Numbered from the stretch's first letter, positions 21,098 through 32,060 are shown. The stretch is DNA of 64,000 nucleotides from Serratia liquefaciens ATCC 27592 (GCF_000422085.1 NC_021741.1:3534001-3598000), one strand, 5' to 3'. A program made the numbers and translations. Notes: a model not told the origin generated them from the letters alone.

Positions 21098-22298
21098 GAA
21101 ATCCAGCAAACTGGACAACGTCTGCTATGACATTCGTGGCCCGGTGCTCAAAGAAGCTAAACGTCTTGAAGAAGAAGGCAACAAAGTCCTTAAACTGAAC
21201 ATTGGCAACCCTGCCCCTTTCGGTTTCGATGCTCCTGATGAAATCCTGGTCGACGTGATCCGCAATTTGCCCACGGCGCAAGGCTATTCTGATTCCAAAG
21301 GGCTCTTCTCGGCGCGCAAAGCGATTATGCAGCACTACCAGGCCCGCAACATACGCGACGTGACCGTTGAGGATATCTACATTGGCAACGGGGTTTCCGA
21401 GCTGATCGTGCAATCCATGCAGGCGTTGCTCAATAGCGGCGACGAAATGCTGGTGCCGGCGCCGGATTACCCACTGTGGACCGCGGCAGTTTCGCTGTCC
21501 GGCGGTAAAGCCGTGCATTATCTGTGCGATGAGCAAGCCGGCTGGTTCCCGGATCTGGATGACATCATCAGCAAGATCACTCCACGCACCCGCGGCATCG
21601 TGATCATCAACCCGAACAACCCCACCGGTGCGGTGTACAGCAAGGCCTTGCTGGAGCAGATCGTCGAGATCGCCCGTCAGCACAACCTGATCATCTTCTC
21701 CGATGAGATTTACGACAAAATTCTGTATGACGAAGCCGAACACCATTCGATCGCCGCGCTGGCACCGGACCTGCTGACCGTCACCTTTAACGGATTGTCC
21801 AAAACTTACCGTGTGGCGGGTTTCCGTCAGGGTTGGATGGTGCTGAACGGGCCGAAAAAACACGCCAAAGGCTATATCGAAGGCCTGGAAATGCTGGCGT
21901 CGATGCGTCTGTGCGCTAACGTACCGATGCAGCACGCTATTCAAACCGCACTGGGCGGTTACCAAAGCATCAGCGAATTTATTCAACCCGGCGGCCGTCT
22001 GTATGAACAGCGTAATCGCACCTGGGAACTGTTGAACGAAATCCCGGGGGTTTCCTGCGTGAAACCTCAGGGCGCGCTGTATATGTTCCCACGCATCGAT
22101 GCCAAACGTTTTAATATTCACGACGATCAGAAATTGGTGCTGGATCTGCTGCTGCAGGAAAAAGTGCTGCTGGTGCAGGGCAGCGCCTTCAACTGGCCGT
22201 ACCCGGATCATGTGCGCATCGTTACGCTGCCGCGCGTAGATGAACTGGAAATGGCGGTCGGCAAACTGGGCCGCTTCCTGGAAGGCTATCGTCAATAG
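21084..22298 (+). CDS. alaA: Glutamate-pyruvate aminotransferase
   Basis: 404 residues starting MSPIEKSSK, as in E. coli AlaA (405). It is a class I PLP aminotransferase that makes alanine from pyruvate and glutamate. The Schiff-base lysine is Lys240 in F-N-G-L-S-K-T-Y-R-V-A-G-F; the substrate-carboxylate region N-P-N-N-P-T-G is at about 176-182. A longer in-frame start 51 codons upstream is rejected because the extra part has no family homology. The Shine-Dalgarno is weak (AAAGG about 12 bases away), which fits a translationally controlled start. Confidence 0.95.
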   Translation: MSPIEKSSKLDNVCYDIRGPVLKEAKRLEEEGNKVLKLNIGNPAPFGFDAPDEILVDVIRNLPTAQGYSDSKGLFSARKAIMQHYQARNIRDVTVEDIYIGNGVSELIVQSMQALLNSGDEMLVPAPDYPLWTAAVSLSGGKAVHYLCDEQAGWFPDLDDIISKITPRTRGIVIINPNNPTGAVYSKALLEQIVEIARQHNLIIFSDEIYDKILYDEAEHHSIAALAPDLLTVTFNGLSKTYRVAGFRQGWMVLNGPKKHAKGYIEGLEMLASMRLCANVPMQHAIQTALGGYQSISEFIQPGGRLYEQRNRTWELLNEIPGVSCVKPQGALYMFPRIDAKRFNIHDDQKLVLDLLLQEKVLLVQGSAFNWPYPDHVRIVTLPRVDELEMAVGKLGRFLEGYRQ

Positions 22299-22305
22299 TC
22301 ATGAT

Positions 22306-22325
22306 GGGCGCAGCCTGCTGCGCCC
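22306..22325 (+). terminator. Hairpin after alaA
   Basis: GGGCGCAG-CCTG-CTGCGCCC, a perfect 8-bp stem followed by TTCT, eight bases after the alaA stop. The T-run is poor, so it may be a weak terminator or an RNA-stabilising hairpin. Confidence 0.55.
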
Positions 22326-22415
22326 TTCTCCCCCATCACCGCACTGCCTGAGTTGCATAACCCGCCATCACTGCTCACAATGGAACCCTCACTTGCCGTT
22401 GTATAAGAGAGCACC

Positions 22416-23015
22416 ATGAGCCAGAGCCACTTTTTTGCCCATCTGTCACGTTTGAAACTGATTAACCGCTGGCCGCTGATGCGCAATGTACGTACCGAGA
22501 ACGTTTCCGAGCACAGCCTGCAGGTGGCATTTGTCGCCCATGCGCTGGCGGTGATCAAGAACCGGAAGTTCAATGGCAACCTGAGTGCCGAGCGTGTCGC
22601 CCTGCTGGCGATGTACCACGATGCCAGTGAAGTGATCACCGGCGATATGCCGACGCCGATCAAATACTACAATCCGCAGATCGCCCACGAGTACAAGAAG
22701 ATCGAAAAGATCGCCCAGCAGAAACTGCTGGATATGATCCCGGCCGAATTGCGCAACGATTTCCGCTCGATTCTCGACGAGCACTATTACACCGAAGACG
22801 AAAAGTTGGTGGTGAAGCAGGCCGATGCGCTGTGCGCCTACCTGAAGTGTCTGGAGGAGCTGTCTGCCGGCAATAACGAATTCAAGCTGGCGAAGGCGCG
22901 ATTGGACAAGACCTTGCAGCAGCGCAGCAGCCCGGAAATGGACTATTTCATGAACGTGTTTATTCCCAGCTTTAGCCTGTCGCTGGACGAAATCAGCCTC
23001 GACTCCTCTCTGTAA
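22416..23015 (+). CDS. yfbR: 5'-deoxynucleotidase YfbR (HD domain)
   Basis: 199 residues, exactly the E. coli length. It is an HD-superfamily phosphohydrolase that removes phosphate from dAMP, dCMP, dGMP and dTMP and serves an alternative dUMP route. The metal-site residues are all present: His33 (V-S-E-H-S-L-Q), His68-Asp69 (M-Y-H-D-A-S-E) and Asp137 (V-K-Q-A-D-A-L). The start ATG follows GAGAGC. Confidence 0.95.
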   Translation: MSQSHFFAHLSRLKLINRWPLMRNVRTENVSEHSLQVAFVAHALAVIKNRKFNGNLSAERVALLAMYHDASEVITGDMPTPIKYYNPQIAHEYKKIEKIAQQKLLDMIPAELRNDFRSILDEHYYTEDEKLVVKQADALCAYLKCLEELSAGNNEFKLAKARLDKTLQQRSSPEMDYFMNVFIPSFSLSLDEISLDSSL

Positions 23016-23022
23016 ATCTTAT

Positions 23023-23040
23023 GGCGCAGCACGCTGCGCC
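23023..23040. terminator. Hairpin between convergent yfbR and yfbS
   Basis: GGCGCAGC-AC-GCTGCGCC, perfect 8-bp stem, directly at the yfbS stop and seven bases after the yfbR stop. There is no strong T-run on either strand. It probably acts for both genes. Confidence 0.55.
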
Positions 23041-23041
23041 G

Positions 23042-24874
23042 TTAAAAAGCATACAGCCAGGGCACGATAACCACGCTAACCAGCATCACCAACAGCGTGA
23101 ACGGCACGCCCATACGCACAAAATCACCGAACTTATAGTTCCCTGGCCCCAACACCAACGTGTTCACCGGTGAAGAAACCGGTGTCATAAAGGCCGCCGA
23201 AGCGGCAATGGCGATAATCATGGCAAACGGGTACGGTGACACCCCCATTTCGCGGGCGGCGGCAATGGCGATCGGCGCCATCAACACCGCGGTTGCCGTA
23301 TTGGAGATAAACAACCCAATAGTGGCGCACAGAACAAACAGGCACACCAGCATCACCCTTGGCCCGGCACCGCCGGCAACGTCCATTAACCCGCGTACGA
23401 TCAAATCCACCCCGCCAGTCTTCTGCAATGCCTGAGCAAAGGGCATCATGCCGACAATCAAAATAATGCTCGGCCAGTGGATCGATTTGTAGGCACTTTC
23501 CATGTCGATACAGCGGAACTTACCCATCAGCAGGCAGGCAATCAATGCGGCGATCGGATTGGGGATCTCGTCGGTCAGCATCATCGCCACCATCAATGCC
23601 AGACAGAATAATGCGTGCGGCGCCTGGGTGATGGCTGGTGCAACCTCGTCGACCTCGGCGGGCAGATTGAGCACGATAAAATCGTGGGTTTTCGCCTGCA
23701 GCTGGCGAATTGCCTTCCAGTCGCCAATCACCAACAGAATGTCACCCAACGCCAGGGGCTCATCCACCAGCTTGCCCGCCAGGGTTTCGCCATTACGGCG
23801 GATCCCCACCACGTTCAGATCGTAACGGCTGCGAAAGGCAGATTCGCGCAGGCTTTTTCCCAACAGCGTCGAGTCAGGAATCAACGACACTTCCGCCATA
23901 CCGACGTTGCGCGACTGCTCGGAAAAATAGTCGCCGCGCAGAACCATAGGTTCCAGTTGCTGCTCACTGCAAAATTCCCGTAAATCGACCTGGCTGTCCG
24001 ACATGTCGAGCAGCAGCACATCGCCTTCGCGCAGCTCGGTACTGCCGGATGCGCTGACCATTACCCGCCGAAAGCGCTTCCAGCGTTCAATGCCCACCAC
24101 ATTGGCGCCGTAGCGAGCACGCAGGTGCAGCTCGTCCAGCGAATGTCCCACCAGCGGCGAACCGCTGCGCAGCGCCAGCCGACGCGCCCGGCCGGTCAGC
24201 TTGTAGTCACGGATCAAATCGCGGAAAGTGCGTCGCTGCCAGGTTTCGCGCGCCTTATCGCCGTCTTCATTACCCAGCCAACGGCGAGCCACCAGCATAT
24301 AGCCCACGCCCAACACCAGCACCGCTAGGCCTACCGGCGTCACGCCGAAGAAGCCAAAACCGCTGATGCCTTCGCGCACCAGCTCGCTGTTTACCACCAT
24401 GTTCGGCGGGGTCGCCACCAGGGTCATCATGCCGCTGATCAGGCCGGCAAAGCTCAGCGGCATCATCAACCTTCCCGGGGCGATTTTCATTCGCGCCGCC
24501 ACGCTGAGCACTACCGGGATAAAAATTGCCACCACGCCGGTCGAGCTCATGAATGCCCCCAGGCCGGCGACGGTGACCATCAGCAACATCAGCATTTTGG
24601 TTTCGCTACTGCCGGCGACCTTCACCAGCCAGTCTCCCACCTGATAAGCCACCCCGGTACGCACCAGCCCTTCACCAATCACGAACAGCGCAGCAATCAG
24701 GATCACGTTGGGATCGCTGAACCCGACCGTGGCCTCCGGCAGGGTCAGGGTACCGCTCAGCACAAAGGCGATGATCACCAGCAACGCCACTACGTCCATA
24801 CGCAGTTTATTGGTGGTAAACAACACAATGGCAATCAACAGTAAACTCAGCACCCACAGTAATTCGCTGTTCAA
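23042..24874 (-). CDS. yfbS: SLC13/DASS-family transporter with two RCK_C domains
   Basis: 610 residues. The membrane part has helices at both ends, with [10 protein letters not shown] and the [11 protein letters not shown] repeat typical of the divalent anion/sodium symporters. Between them (about residues 205-375) are two TrkA-C/RCK_C domains, recognisable from paired G-x-S-L-x-E-x-x-x-R-x-x-Y-x-x-N-V-V-G-I-x-R motifs. These cytoplasmic domains usually sense a ligand and gate the transporter. The substrate is unknown. It lies downstream of yfbT beyond a strong terminator. Confidence 0.93.
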   Translation of the reverse strand: MNSELLWVLSLLLIAIVLFTTNKLRMDVVALLVIIAFVLSGTLTLPEATVGFSDPNVILIAALFVIGEGLVRTGVAYQVGDWLVKVAGSSETKMLMLLMVTVAGLGAFMSSTGVVAIFIPVVLSVAARMKIAPGRLMMPLSFAGLISGMMTLVATPPNMVVNSELVREGISGFGFFGVTPVGLAVLVLGVGYMLVARRWLGNEDGDKARETWQRRTFRDLIRDYKLTGRARRLALRSGSPLVGHSLDELHLRARYGANVVGIERWKRFRRVMVSASGSTELREGDVLLLDMSDSQVDLREFCSEQQLEPMVLRGDYFSEQSRNVGMAEVSLIPDSTLLGKSLRESAFRSRYDLNVVGIRRNGETLAGKLVDEPLALGDILLVIGDWKAIRQLQAKTHDFIVLNLPAEVDEVAPAITQAPHALFCLALMVAMMLTDEIPNPIAALIACLLMGKFRCIDMESAYKSIHWPSIILIVGMMPFAQALQKTGGVDLIVRGLMDVAGGAGPRVMLVCLFVLCATIGLFISNTATAVLMAPIAIAAAREMGVSPYPFAMIIAIAASAAFMTPVSSPVNTLVLGPGNYKFGDFVRMGVPFTLLVMLVSVVIVPWLYAF

Positions 24875-24920
24875 AACGGCCTCACCCGGCAGAGATATCC
24901 AAGGGCTTAAAAATTAGCAT

Positions 24921-24944
24921 AAAAAAACCCCGCGGGTGCGGGGT
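24921..24944 (-). terminator. Rho-independent terminator after yfbT
   Basis: On the minus strand ACCCCGC-ACCC-GCGGGGT is followed by seven T residues, about 28 bp after the yfbT stop. Confidence 0.92.
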
Positions 24945-24971
24945 CTAATCAATTTGGGTGAAGATAACGCG

Positions 24972-25628
24972 TTACGCCACCAGGTTAATCGCGGCGCCCT
25001 GCTCCGTTTTGCTCACGGCGATCTGCTCAAGCGATGACAGCAGCAGATCGACCTGATCCAACTTTGGCGCATCGGCTGGAGCATTGACGGCAATCACCTG
25101 GCAGCCTGCGGCCAACCCGGAAAGAATGCCGGCAGCGGCGTCTTCCACCACCACACAATCTTGCGGTGCCAACCCCAGGCGCTCAGCCCCCAACAGGTAC
25201 GCATCCGGCTGCGGCTTGCCCTTTTTCACCTGCTCGGCAGTAATGAAAACCTCCGGCTGTGGTAGGCCACCGGCGTTCCGCCGAGCGGTAGCTACCGGGA
25301 TCGAGCCGGAAGTGACGATCGCCCAGGGAATGTCGAGTTGATTCAAGCGCGCCAGCAAGGCAGCGGCGCCGGGCAGTGCGGTAACGCCCTCGGTGTCCTG
25401 CGCTTCCACCTGTTCCAGCAGCAGAAACTCCTGCTGGATCGCCGCCTCGCTTTCATCCGGCATAAAATGACGCAACGAGGTAATGGCCTGTTTACCGTGA
25501 ATAAAATCCAGCACGTCCTGCGGATCAACGCCGCGGCGTTTGGCCCAGTTAACCCAGGCGCGCTCTACCGCAGGCAATGAATCCACCAACGTCCCATCAA
25601 GATCGAACAGAAAACCCTTACACTCCAC
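24972..25628 (-). CDS. yfbT: HAD-superfamily sugar phosphatase YfbT
   Basis: 218 residues (E. coli 216). It is a HAD hydrolase with cap subtype I. Motif I is F-D-L-D-G-T (nucleophile Asp9, acid/base Asp11), motif II V-T-S-G-S, motif III K-G-K-P-Q-P-D, motif IV V-V-E-D-A-A-A-G. The E. coli enzyme dephosphorylates several sugar phosphates. It follows yfbU by 16 bp and is likely co-transcribed with it. Confidence 0.93.
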   Translation of the reverse strand: MECKGFLFDLDGTLVDSLPAVERAWVNWAKRRGVDPQDVLDFIHGKQAITSLRHFMPDESEAAIQQEFLLLEQVEAQDTEGVTALPGAAALLARLNQLDIPWAIVTSGSIPVATARRNAGGLPQPEVFITAEQVKKGKPQPDAYLLGAERLGLAPQDCVVVEDAAAGILSGLAAGCQVIAVNAPADAPKLDQVDLLLSSLEQIAVSKTEQGAAINLVA

Positions 25629-25644
25629 AGGAAACCTCTTTTAA

Positions 25645-26139
25645 TCAGGCATTGATAATTTGCGCTATCTCAACGGCGCTCAAGTGATACTGGCGTGGAC
25701 ATGACAGCCAGATAGCCAGCATACGCTGGTACTTTTCCCACATTTTGGTTTGGGCGTTGAAGCCGTGGCTGCCGGAATCGAAATGAGTATAGCGCCCCTC
25801 GGTGTTAACCAGGAAACGCACGTAGCTCAGATGGCGCGCCTCGGTCGCGGCGTCAAAGCCGAGAAACGCCAGGCGGCGGGCTTCAATACCTTGTTTGTCT
25901 TTCAGATTGTCCCAGGAAACCTGCAGCGCGTGGTGCATTTCCATCACGTTGATAATGGTGCGGCACACGTCTTCGCTCATTTCGCCGAAGTCGCGATCCA
26001 GCTCGCGCATCTGCAGGCCAAAACCGCGTTCGATAATGGTCTGCAAGCGACGGTAACGTTCGGCGTTATCCGGGTCCAGCAGGGTCATCATCTTGTATTG
26101 GTTCGACAGGATCAGGCGTTGGGCGTGGGTCATTTCCAT
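25645..26139 (-). CDS. yfbU: YfbU family protein
   Basis: 164 residues, as in E. coli. It is a conserved enterobacterial cytoplasmic protein, mostly helical, with the family start [15 protein letters not shown]. Its precise role is not established; E. coli YfbU has been linked to cell death when overproduced. It heads a two-gene unit with yfbT and has its own promoter region, since a terminator separates it from yfbV. Confidence 0.93.
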   Translation of the reverse strand: MEMTHAQRLILSNQYKMMTLLDPDNAERYRRLQTIIERGFGLQMRELDRDFGEMSEDVCRTIINVMEMHHALQVSWDNLKDKQGIEARRLAFLGFDAATEARHLSYVRFLVNTEGRYTHFDSGSHGFNAQTKMWEKYQRMLAIWLSCPRQYHLSAVEIAQIINA

Positions 26140-26251
26140 TATAATTTCCTCGATAAATTACTCATGGCGAAAGCATCGCACAGCGCAATATCACAGGAAA
26201 TCACAACTCGCCGGTTCTTTGATTTGAACGGGGGTTATTGGCCTGAACGCT

Positions 26252-26282
26252 AAAATGGCCGCCGGCAATACGGCCATTTTTA
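26252..26282 (-). terminator. Rho-independent terminator after yfbV
   Basis: AAAATGGCCG and CGGCCATTTT are exact arms with a 9-base loop, directly after yfbV. On the minus strand the arm ends in a T4 run, with A-rich sequence on the other side, so it may also act in reverse. Confidence 0.75.
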
Positions 26283-26285
26283 GTG

Positions 26286-26741
26286 TTAAAGGTCATCCAG
26301 GAAGGTTTTATCCAGCTGCTTGAAGGCGCGCTTCAGCAGGTCTGCCAGCGACTGGTAGGTTGGCGTGCCTTCTACCGGCGCGACGGCCTGACCGGCTTCC
26401 GTCAGCTTGTTGCGTACCTCATGGAACCACTGCAGCAGCGTGGGCGGCAACGGGGTAACCGAACGACGGCCCAACCACCACAGACCCTGCATCGGCATGC
26501 TGCAGGCAAACAGTGCGGTGGCGATCGCCGGGCCCAGTTGGCCCCCCAGGGCAATCTGCCAGGTCAGGGTAAACACCGCCAGCGGCGGCATAAAGCGGAC
26601 GGCAAAGCGGGTGGCACTCGCAACGCGATTCTCCGGAAAGACCGGAGCCAGACGTTTGTCTGACGGCCAGGTTTTCATGTAATGCTGCCCGCGCTGGAAG
26701 ACCTGAAACCAGCTTACGGAACCGGACGGTTTGCTCGTCAT
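26286..26741 (-). CDS. yfbV: UPF0208 membrane protein YfbV
   Basis: 151 residues from the start [10 protein letters not shown], exactly the E. coli length; an upstream in-frame ATG would add 15 hydrophobic residues not present in the family. Two membrane segments lie at about 45-90. The C-terminal part ([13 protein letters not shown]) is almost identical to E. coli. In E. coli it limits spread of the Ter macrodomain insulation by an unknown mechanism. It is divergent from ackA. Confidence 0.93.
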   Translation of the reverse strand: MTSKPSGSVSWFQVFQRGQHYMKTWPSDKRLAPVFPENRVASATRFAVRFMPPLAVFTLTWQIALGGQLGPAIATALFACSMPMQGLWWLGRRSVTPLPPTLLQWFHEVRNKLTEAGQAVAPVEGTPTYQSLADLLKRAFKQLDKTFLDDL

Positions 26742-26974
26742 CGCGTACCTCAACGTCACAAAGAAAAATAAGGGCACGGCCAACACATACTAAAAAATTT
26801 GAAGCTTTAAATTTATTTTGTGTTTGCCTCGGGCTATCGGTATCCTAGGCCGGCCTTTTGGCCGGTAGAAGATGACAATAATTCTGTCAACTTTTAGCCC
26901 TATAAAAATCAAGATTATTTAAACCGCAGAGAAATCATCGGTTTTTTCATCGTCATGTGGTTTGTGCAATTCAC

Positions 26975-26988
26975 ATGATGTTAATCAT
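26975..26988. promoter_or_regulatory. FNR-like site upstream of ackA
   Basis: ATGATGTTAATCAT is a perfect palindrome of ATGAT-N4-ATCAT and differs from the FNR consensus TTGAT-N4-ATCAA only at the outermost bases. It lies about 110 bp before ackA. E. coli ackA-pta is known to respond to FNR and ArcA. The 354-bp gap also holds a CCGGCC-TTTT-GGCCGG hairpin at 26850-26865 without a T-run. Confidence 0.45.
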
Positions 26989-27095
26989 AAATGTCAACGG
27001 CATTATGCGCTACGCTTGTTGTCTGATTGACGATTAATTCACCACGTGTTTTGGTATTTCCTTTAACAACACGAACTATTTAAGTAGGTACTTCC

Positions 27096-28298
27096 ATGTC
27101 GAGTAAGCTAGTACTGGTCCTGAACTGCGGCAGTTCTTCCCTGAAGTTCGCTATCATCGATGCTGTCAACGGTGAAGAACACCTCTCCGGCCTGGCCGAA
27201 TGTTTCCACCTGCCTGAGGCTCGCCTCAAGTGGAAGATGGACGGCGCCAAACACGAAGCGGCTCTGGGTGCCGGCGCTGCGCACAGCGAAGCACTGAACT
27301 ACATTGTTAATACTATTCTGGCACAAAAACCGGAGCTTTCTGCACAGCTGACCGCTATCGGTCACCGCATTGTGCACGGCGGCGAGAAGTTCACTTCTTC
27401 TGCCGTAATCAATGACGAAGTCTTGCAGGGTATCAAAGATTCGGTGCCATTTGCACCACTGCATAACCCAGCGCACCTGATCGGTATCGCTGAGGCATTG
27501 AAATCCTTCCCTAAACTGGCGGATAAAAACGTTGCCGTGTTCGACACCGCGTTCCACCAGACCATGCCGGAAGAATCCTACCTGTACGCCCTGCCGTACA
27601 GCCTGTACCGTGACCACAGCGTTCGTCGCTATGGCGCACACGGCACCAGCCACTTCTACGTAACTCAAGAAGCTGCGAAAGTGCTGAACAAGCCGGTTGA
27701 AGAAGTTAACCTGATCACCTGCCACCTGGGCAACGGCGGTTCCGTAACCGCAGTGCGCAACGGCAAATGCGTTGACACTTCTATGGGTCTGACCCCGCTG
27801 GAAGGCCTGGTCATGGGCACCCGCAGCGGTGACATCGATCCGGCGATCATCTTCCACCTGCACGACTCTCTGGGCATGAGCGTTGATCAAATCAACAAAA
27901 TGCTGACCAAAGAATCCGGCCTGCTGGGCCTGACCGAAGTCACCAGCGACTGCCGTTACGTTGAAGACAACTACGCAACCAAAGCCGATGCAAAACGCGC
28001 TATGGACGTATTCTGCCACCGTCTGGCCAAGTATATCGGCGCTTACAGCGCACTGATGGACGGCCGTCTGGACGCGGTGATCTTCACCGGCGGCATCGGC
28101 GAAAACGCCGGTATGGTGCGTGAGCTGACCCTGGACAAACTGGGCCTGCTGGGCTTCGAGATTGACCACGAACGCAACATGGCCGCTCGCTTCGGTAAAT
28201 CCGGCGCCATCACCAAAGACGGCAGCCGCCTGGCGCTGGTTATCCCGACCAACGAAGAGTTGGTCATCGCGCAAGACGCATCCCGTCTGACCGCGTAA
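27096..28298 (+). CDS. ackA: Acetate kinase
   Basis: 400 residues, same as E. coli. It interconverts acetyl phosphate plus ADP and acetate plus ATP. ASKHA-fold signatures are [10 protein letters not shown] at the start (residues 7-16), H-R-I-V-H-G-G-E (about 89-96), the phosphate loop G-N-G-G-S (about 212) and F-T-G-G-I-G-E-N (about 330). AGGTA lies before the ATG. It is the first gene of the ackA-pta unit. Confidence 0.97.
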   Translation: MSSKLVLVLNCGSSSLKFAIIDAVNGEEHLSGLAECFHLPEARLKWKMDGAKHEAALGAGAAHSEALNYIVNTILAQKPELSAQLTAIGHRIVHGGEKFTSSAVINDEVLQGIKDSVPFAPLHNPAHLIGIAEALKSFPKLADKNVAVFDTAFHQTMPEESYLYALPYSLYRDHSVRRYGAHGTSHFYVTQEAAKVLNKPVEEVNLITCHLGNGGSVTAVRNGKCVDTSMGLTPLEGLVMGTRSGDIDPAIIFHLHDSLGMSVDQINKMLTKESGLLGLTEVTSDCRYVEDNYATKADAKRAMDVFCHRLAKYIGAYSALMDGRLDAVIFTGGIGENAGMVRELTLDKLGLLGFEIDHERNMAARFGKSGAITKDGSRLALVIPTNEELVIAQDASRLTA

Positions 28299-28308
28299 CG
28301 CTCTCCGA

Positions 28309-28332
28309 CACCGTCAGCCCAGGCTGACGGTG
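28309..28332 (+). promoter_or_regulatory. Intercistronic hairpin between ackA and pta
   Basis: CACCGTCAGCC and GGCTGACGGTG are exact 11-base arms with almost no loop, followed by CTGTTTTA. The T-run is weak, so it probably works as a partial terminator or as an RNA-stability element that keeps ackA above pta. Confidence 0.6.
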
Positions 28333-28372
28333 CTGTTTTAGCCTCATGTTAATTCGTGAAGAGGACTATTCT

Positions 28373-30535
28373 GTGTCACGTACAATTATGTTGATCCCCA
28401 CCGGCACCAGCGTCGGCCTGACCAGCGTCAGCCTGGGTGTCATCCGCTCCATGGAGCAAAAAGGCGTTAGCCTGAGCGTGTTCAAACCTATCGCTCAACC
28501 ACGCACCGGCGGCGACTCGCTCGACCAGACCACCACCATCATCCGCAGCAGCAACTCCACCATCACGGCGGCCGAACCGCTGCGCATGAGCTACGTTGAA
28601 GGCCTGCTGAGCTCCAACCAGCAAGACGTGCTGATGGAAGAGATCGTGGCGCGCTATCACGAAAACACCAAAGACGCGGAAGTGGTGCTGATCGAAGGCC
28701 TGGTGCCGACCCGTAAACACCAGTTCGCCAACGCGCTCAACTATGAAATCGCCAAGACCCTGAATGCGGAAATCGTTTTTGTACTGGCACTGGGCAATGA
28801 TTCCCCGGCTCAGTTGAAAGAGCGCATCGAGCTGGCTCGCAGCAGCTTCGGCGGCAGCAAGAACAAAAACATCACCGGCGTGATCATCAACAAGCTGAAC
28901 GCCCCGGTTGACGAGCAGGGCCGCACCCGTCCTGACCTGTCCGAGATCTTCGACGACTCCACCAAGGCCAGCGTAACCAACGTTGACCCGGCGCAACTGT
29001 TCGCCAACAGCCCGCTGCCAGTGCTGGGCTGCGTGCCGTGGAGCTTCGACCTGATCGCGACCCGCGCTATCGACATGGCCCGTCACCTGAAGGCCACCGT
29101 GGTCAATGAAGGCGACATCATGACCCGTCGCGTGAAGTCTGTAACCTTCTGTGCGCGCAGCATTCCGCACATGCTGGAACACTTCCGTCCGGGTTCACTG
29201 CTGGTCACCTCGGCAGACCGTCCTGACGTGCTGGTTTCTGCCTGTCTGGCCGCGATGAACGGCGTGGAAATCGGCGCAGTGCTGCTGACCGGCGGCTACG
29301 CTATCGACGAGCCAATCAGAAAGCTGTGTGAACGTGCATTCCAAACCGGCCTGCCGGTCTTTATGGTCGAAACCAACACCTGGCAGACCTCGCTGAGCCT
29401 GCAAAGCTTCAACCTCGAAGTGCCGGCGGACGACCACCAGCGCATCGAGAAAGTGCAGAACTACGTGGCTAGCCACATCAACGCCGAATGGATCGAGTCA
29501 CTGACTGCGACCTCCGAGCGTTCGCGTCGCCTGTCTCCACCGGCGTTCCGCTATGAGCTGACCGAGCTGGCACGTAAAGCCGGCAAACGCATCGTGCTGC
29601 CGGAAGGCGACGAGCCGCGTACCGTGAAAGCGGCGGCTATCTGCGCCGAACGTGGTATCGCTGAGTGCGTGCTGCTGGGCAACCCGGAAGAGATCCAGCG
29701 CGTTGCCGCTGCGCAAGGCGTTGAGCTCGGCAAAGGCATCGAGATTGTTGATCCGGTCGCCGTGCGCGAGCAGTACGTTCCACGTCTGGTTGAGCTGCGT
29801 AAGAGCAAGGGCATGACCGAAGTGGTTGCGCGCGAGCAACTGGAAGATAACGTGGTTCTCGGCACCCTGATGCTGGAGAAAGGCGAAGTCGACGGCCTGG
29901 TTTCAGGTGCGGTTCACACCACCGCCAACACCATCCGTCCACCGCTGCAGCTGATCAAAACGGCACCGGGCAGCTCGCTGGTGTCCTCCGTGTTCTTCAT
30001 GCTGCTGCCTGACCAGGTTCTGGTCTACGGCGACTGTGCGATCAACCCGGACCCAACCGCTGAACAGCTGTCTGAAATCGCGATCCAGTCGGCAGACTCC
30101 GCTGCGGCCTTCGGTATCGAACCACGCGTTGCCATGATTTCCTACTCCACCGGCAATTCCGGCGCGGGTAGCGACGTTGAGAAAGTGCGTGAAGCGACCC
30201 GTCTGGCGCAGGAAAAACGTCCTGACCTGATCATCGACGGCCCACTGCAGTACGACGCCGCCATCATGGCCGACGTCGCCAAGTCCAAAGCGCCAAACTC
30301 TCCGGTTGCAGGCCAGGCTACCGTGTTCATCTTCCCAGACCTGAACACCGGTAACACCACCTACAAAGCGGTACAGCGTTCTGCTGACCTGGTGTCCATC
30401 GGGCCAATGCTGCAAGGCATGCGCAAGCCGGTGAACGACCTGTCACGTGGCGCACTGGTAGACGACATCGTTTATACCGTCGCCCTGACCGCCATTCAGT
30501 CTTCCCAGGCTGATGCAGCAGCAGTCAAAGCCTGA
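28373..30535 (+). CDS. pta: Phosphate acetyltransferase
   Basis: 720 residues (E. coli 714) from a GTG start reading (V/M)[10 protein letters not shown], with GAGG eight bases before it; an in-frame ATG nine codons upstream is rejected since the E. coli protein starts at the same GTG. There are three domains: an N-terminal P-loop-like dethiobiotin-synthase-type domain (G-T-S-V-G-L-T-S), a DRTGG regulatory domain (about 215-330) and the C-terminal catalytic domain (about 390-715; [14 protein letters not shown]). It makes acetyl phosphate from acetyl-CoA. Confidence 0.96.
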   Translation: MSRTIMLIPTGTSVGLTSVSLGVIRSMEQKGVSLSVFKPIAQPRTGGDSLDQTTTIIRSSNSTITAAEPLRMSYVEGLLSSNQQDVLMEEIVARYHENTKDAEVVLIEGLVPTRKHQFANALNYEIAKTLNAEIVFVLALGNDSPAQLKERIELARSSFGGSKNKNITGVIINKLNAPVDEQGRTRPDLSEIFDDSTKASVTNVDPAQLFANSPLPVLGCVPWSFDLIATRAIDMARHLKATVVNEGDIMTRRVKSVTFCARSIPHMLEHFRPGSLLVTSADRPDVLVSACLAAMNGVEIGAVLLTGGYAIDEPIRKLCERAFQTGLPVFMVETNTWQTSLSLQSFNLEVPADDHQRIEKVQNYVASHINAEWIESLTATSERSRRLSPPAFRYELTELARKAGKRIVLPEGDEPRTVKAAAICAERGIAECVLLGNPEEIQRVAAAQGVELGKGIEIVDPVAVREQYVPRLVELRKSKGMTEVVAREQLEDNVVLGTLMLEKGEVDGLVSGAVHTTANTIRPPLQLIKTAPGSSLVSSVFFMLLPDQVLVYGDCAINPDPTAEQLSEIAIQSADSAAAFGIEPRVAMISYSTGNSGAGSDVEKVREATRLAQEKRPDLIIDGPLQYDAAIMADVAKSKAPNSPVAGQATVFIFPDLNTGNTTYKAVQRSADLVSIGPMLQGMRKPVNDLSRGALVDDIVYTVALTAIQSSQADAAAVKA

Positions 30536-30555
30536 TAATCCCCGAATTATCAGAT

Positions 30556-30586
30556 AAAAAAAACCGGTCAATTGACCGGTTTTTTT
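30556..30586. terminator. Bidirectional rho-independent terminator
   Basis: ACCGGTCAATTGACCGGT, a perfect palindromic stem, is flanked by A8 and T7. It ends pta (plus) and yfcD (minus). Confidence 0.93.
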
Positions 30587-30601
30587 ATTTGCGCGAACGC
30601 A

Positions 30602-31159
30602 TCAGGCATTTTCATCGCTATCGCGCAATGGCTTGCCATAGGCCTGTTCGTTGTTGCGCGTCAGCCATAGCGACAGCGCTTTTAACGAGTCCGGCGTGAA
30701 TTCGTCGCAGCGGGCGGTGATTTCTTCCGGCGTCAGCCAGCTAACCTCAACCACTTCTTCTTCCTGCAGTGCAAAGGGGCCATGCGAGACACAGCTGAAC
30801 AGCGCCCCCCACACCCGGCACTGCTCTTCTTCAAAGTAGAACAGCCCGTGCTCGGCAAAAGGCACGCCGGCAATGCCCAGTTCCTCTTCCGCCTCGCGGC
30901 GAGCGGAGTCCAGCACGTTCTCCCCGCTTTGCACTACGCCACCGGCAGTGGCGTCCAGCCAACCCGGATAGAAATCTTTAATGTCGGTGCGACGCTGCAC
31001 CAGAATTTTTCCCATTCCATCATGCACCACAATATAGGTAGCACGATGACGCAGCCGTTGAGCACGCATCTGTTGGCGACTGGATTGAGCAATCACTTCA
31101 TTTTGCTCGTTGACGATATCAACCCACTCGGTATCTGCAGCCTGACCCTGTTCCGCCAT
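30602..31159 (-). CDS. yfcD: Nudix hydrolase YfcD
   Basis: 185 residues. The Nudix box is complete at about 73-96 (G-G-V-V-Q-S-G-E ... [10 protein letters not shown]). The family resembles isopentenyl-diphosphate isomerase-like Nudix proteins; the substrate is unknown. It converges with pta. The yfcC gene that lies between pta and yfcD in E. coli is absent here. Confidence 0.93.
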   Translation of the reverse strand: MAEQGQAADTEWVDIVNEQNEVIAQSSRQQMRAQRLRHRATYIVVHDGMGKILVQRRTDIKDFYPGWLDATAGGVVQSGENVLDSARREAEEELGIAGVPFAEHGLFYFEEEQCRVWGALFSCVSHGPFALQEEEVVEVSWLTPEEITARCDEFTPDSLKALSLWLTRNNEQAYGKPLRDSDENA

Positions 31160-31249
31160 CCTCTAAAACCTTCTATTTTGGCGCGATGCATCCCGCGCAC
31201 TGGTTAATCAATGAGTGTTTTTCAAAGATTTTTATTGTGTGTGTATAAA

Positions 31250-31801
31250 TTAGTGCGTTAATGCCACCTCTGCAACAGCCTTGCCGCCGTCCAAAGTGAC
31301 CACACTTAAAATGCCGTCCTCCAGTATGCCATAGCTGGCGGGAAAGCCCCCTTTCGGAATGCTGACCGACCCTGGATTAAAGCAGTAAATTTCGCCCTGC
31401 CGTTCCGCCTGCGGTAAATGGCTGTGCCCGTAGACCAGCACATCACCGGCAGATAACGGCGGCAGTGCGGAAGGATGATAAAGGTGTCCGTGGGTTAAAA
31501 ACAATCGTCTTTTTTGCAATAGCACCTGCTGCCAAGACGCGGTGATGGGAAATGACAATAACATCTGATCAACTTCACTGTCACAGTTGCCGCGAACGGC
31601 GATGATCTTGTCGCTATAGCGATTCAATTGTTCAGCAACCTGCGCCGGTTGATAGCCCGCTGGCAACGCATTTCGCGGCCCGTGATTCAGCAAATCACCC
31701 AGCAGGATCAGCCAGTCGGCACCGCTTTGCTCAAAACGTTCCAGCACGCTTTCGGTGGCGGGTAGCGAACCGTGTATATCAGAGGCGAATATCAGCTTCA
31801 T
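31250..31801 (-). CDS. yfcE: Metallophosphodiesterase YfcE
   Basis: 183 residues (E. coli 184). It is a calcineurin-like phosphoesterase. Metal ligands are visible in S-D-I-H-G-S, G-D-L-L-N-H-G, R-G-N-C-D, T-H-G-H-L and G-H-S-H-L-P. The E. coli enzyme is a manganese-dependent phosphodiesterase on model substrates. It lies just downstream of where yfcF would be in E. coli; that gene is missing. The 259-bp gap to yfcG shows nothing clear. Confidence 0.94.
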   Translation of the reverse strand: MKLIFASDIHGSLPATESVLERFEQSGADWLILLGDLLNHGPRNALPAGYQPAQVAEQLNRYSDKIIAVRGNCDSEVDQMLLSFPITASWQQVLLQKRRLFLTHGHLYHPSALPPLSAGDVLVYGHSHLPQAERQGEIYCFNPGSVSIPKGGFPASYGILEDGILSVVTLDGGKAVAEVALTH

Positions 31802-32060
31802 AACCTTTCCTTTGGCAGGGAAATAACGGCTATTTTATCGCAGTGGCCAGCGACGGCAAGGCTGCCGAGGAAGCGATTCCTGAAGACCCGGAATTGTGAT
31901 GCATGTTGTAGAGATAGCATCAGACGAATCTCACATAGCCTGCTATTCTTAGCTGCTATTGTTGGTAACCCTATAGAAAGATCTCTGATATACCTTTGTG
32001 CGCGGCGAAGACCGCAACAACGTGTAATGACTTACAGATCACCTTACCGCAGGAGGCAAC

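Noticed and set aside
20940..22295. Minus-strand open frame of 451 codons over alaA
   Set aside because: Antisense shadow; alaA on the plus strand is clearly the real gene, and the shadow spans both the gene and its leader.
26850..26865. CCGGCC-TTTT-GGCCGG hairpin as a terminator
   Set aside because: No T-run on either strand and it lies between divergent genes, where no terminator is expected.
26967..26976. TGTG...CACA motif before ackA as a CRP site
   Set aside because: The half-sites are separated by far fewer than the six bases CRP needs.
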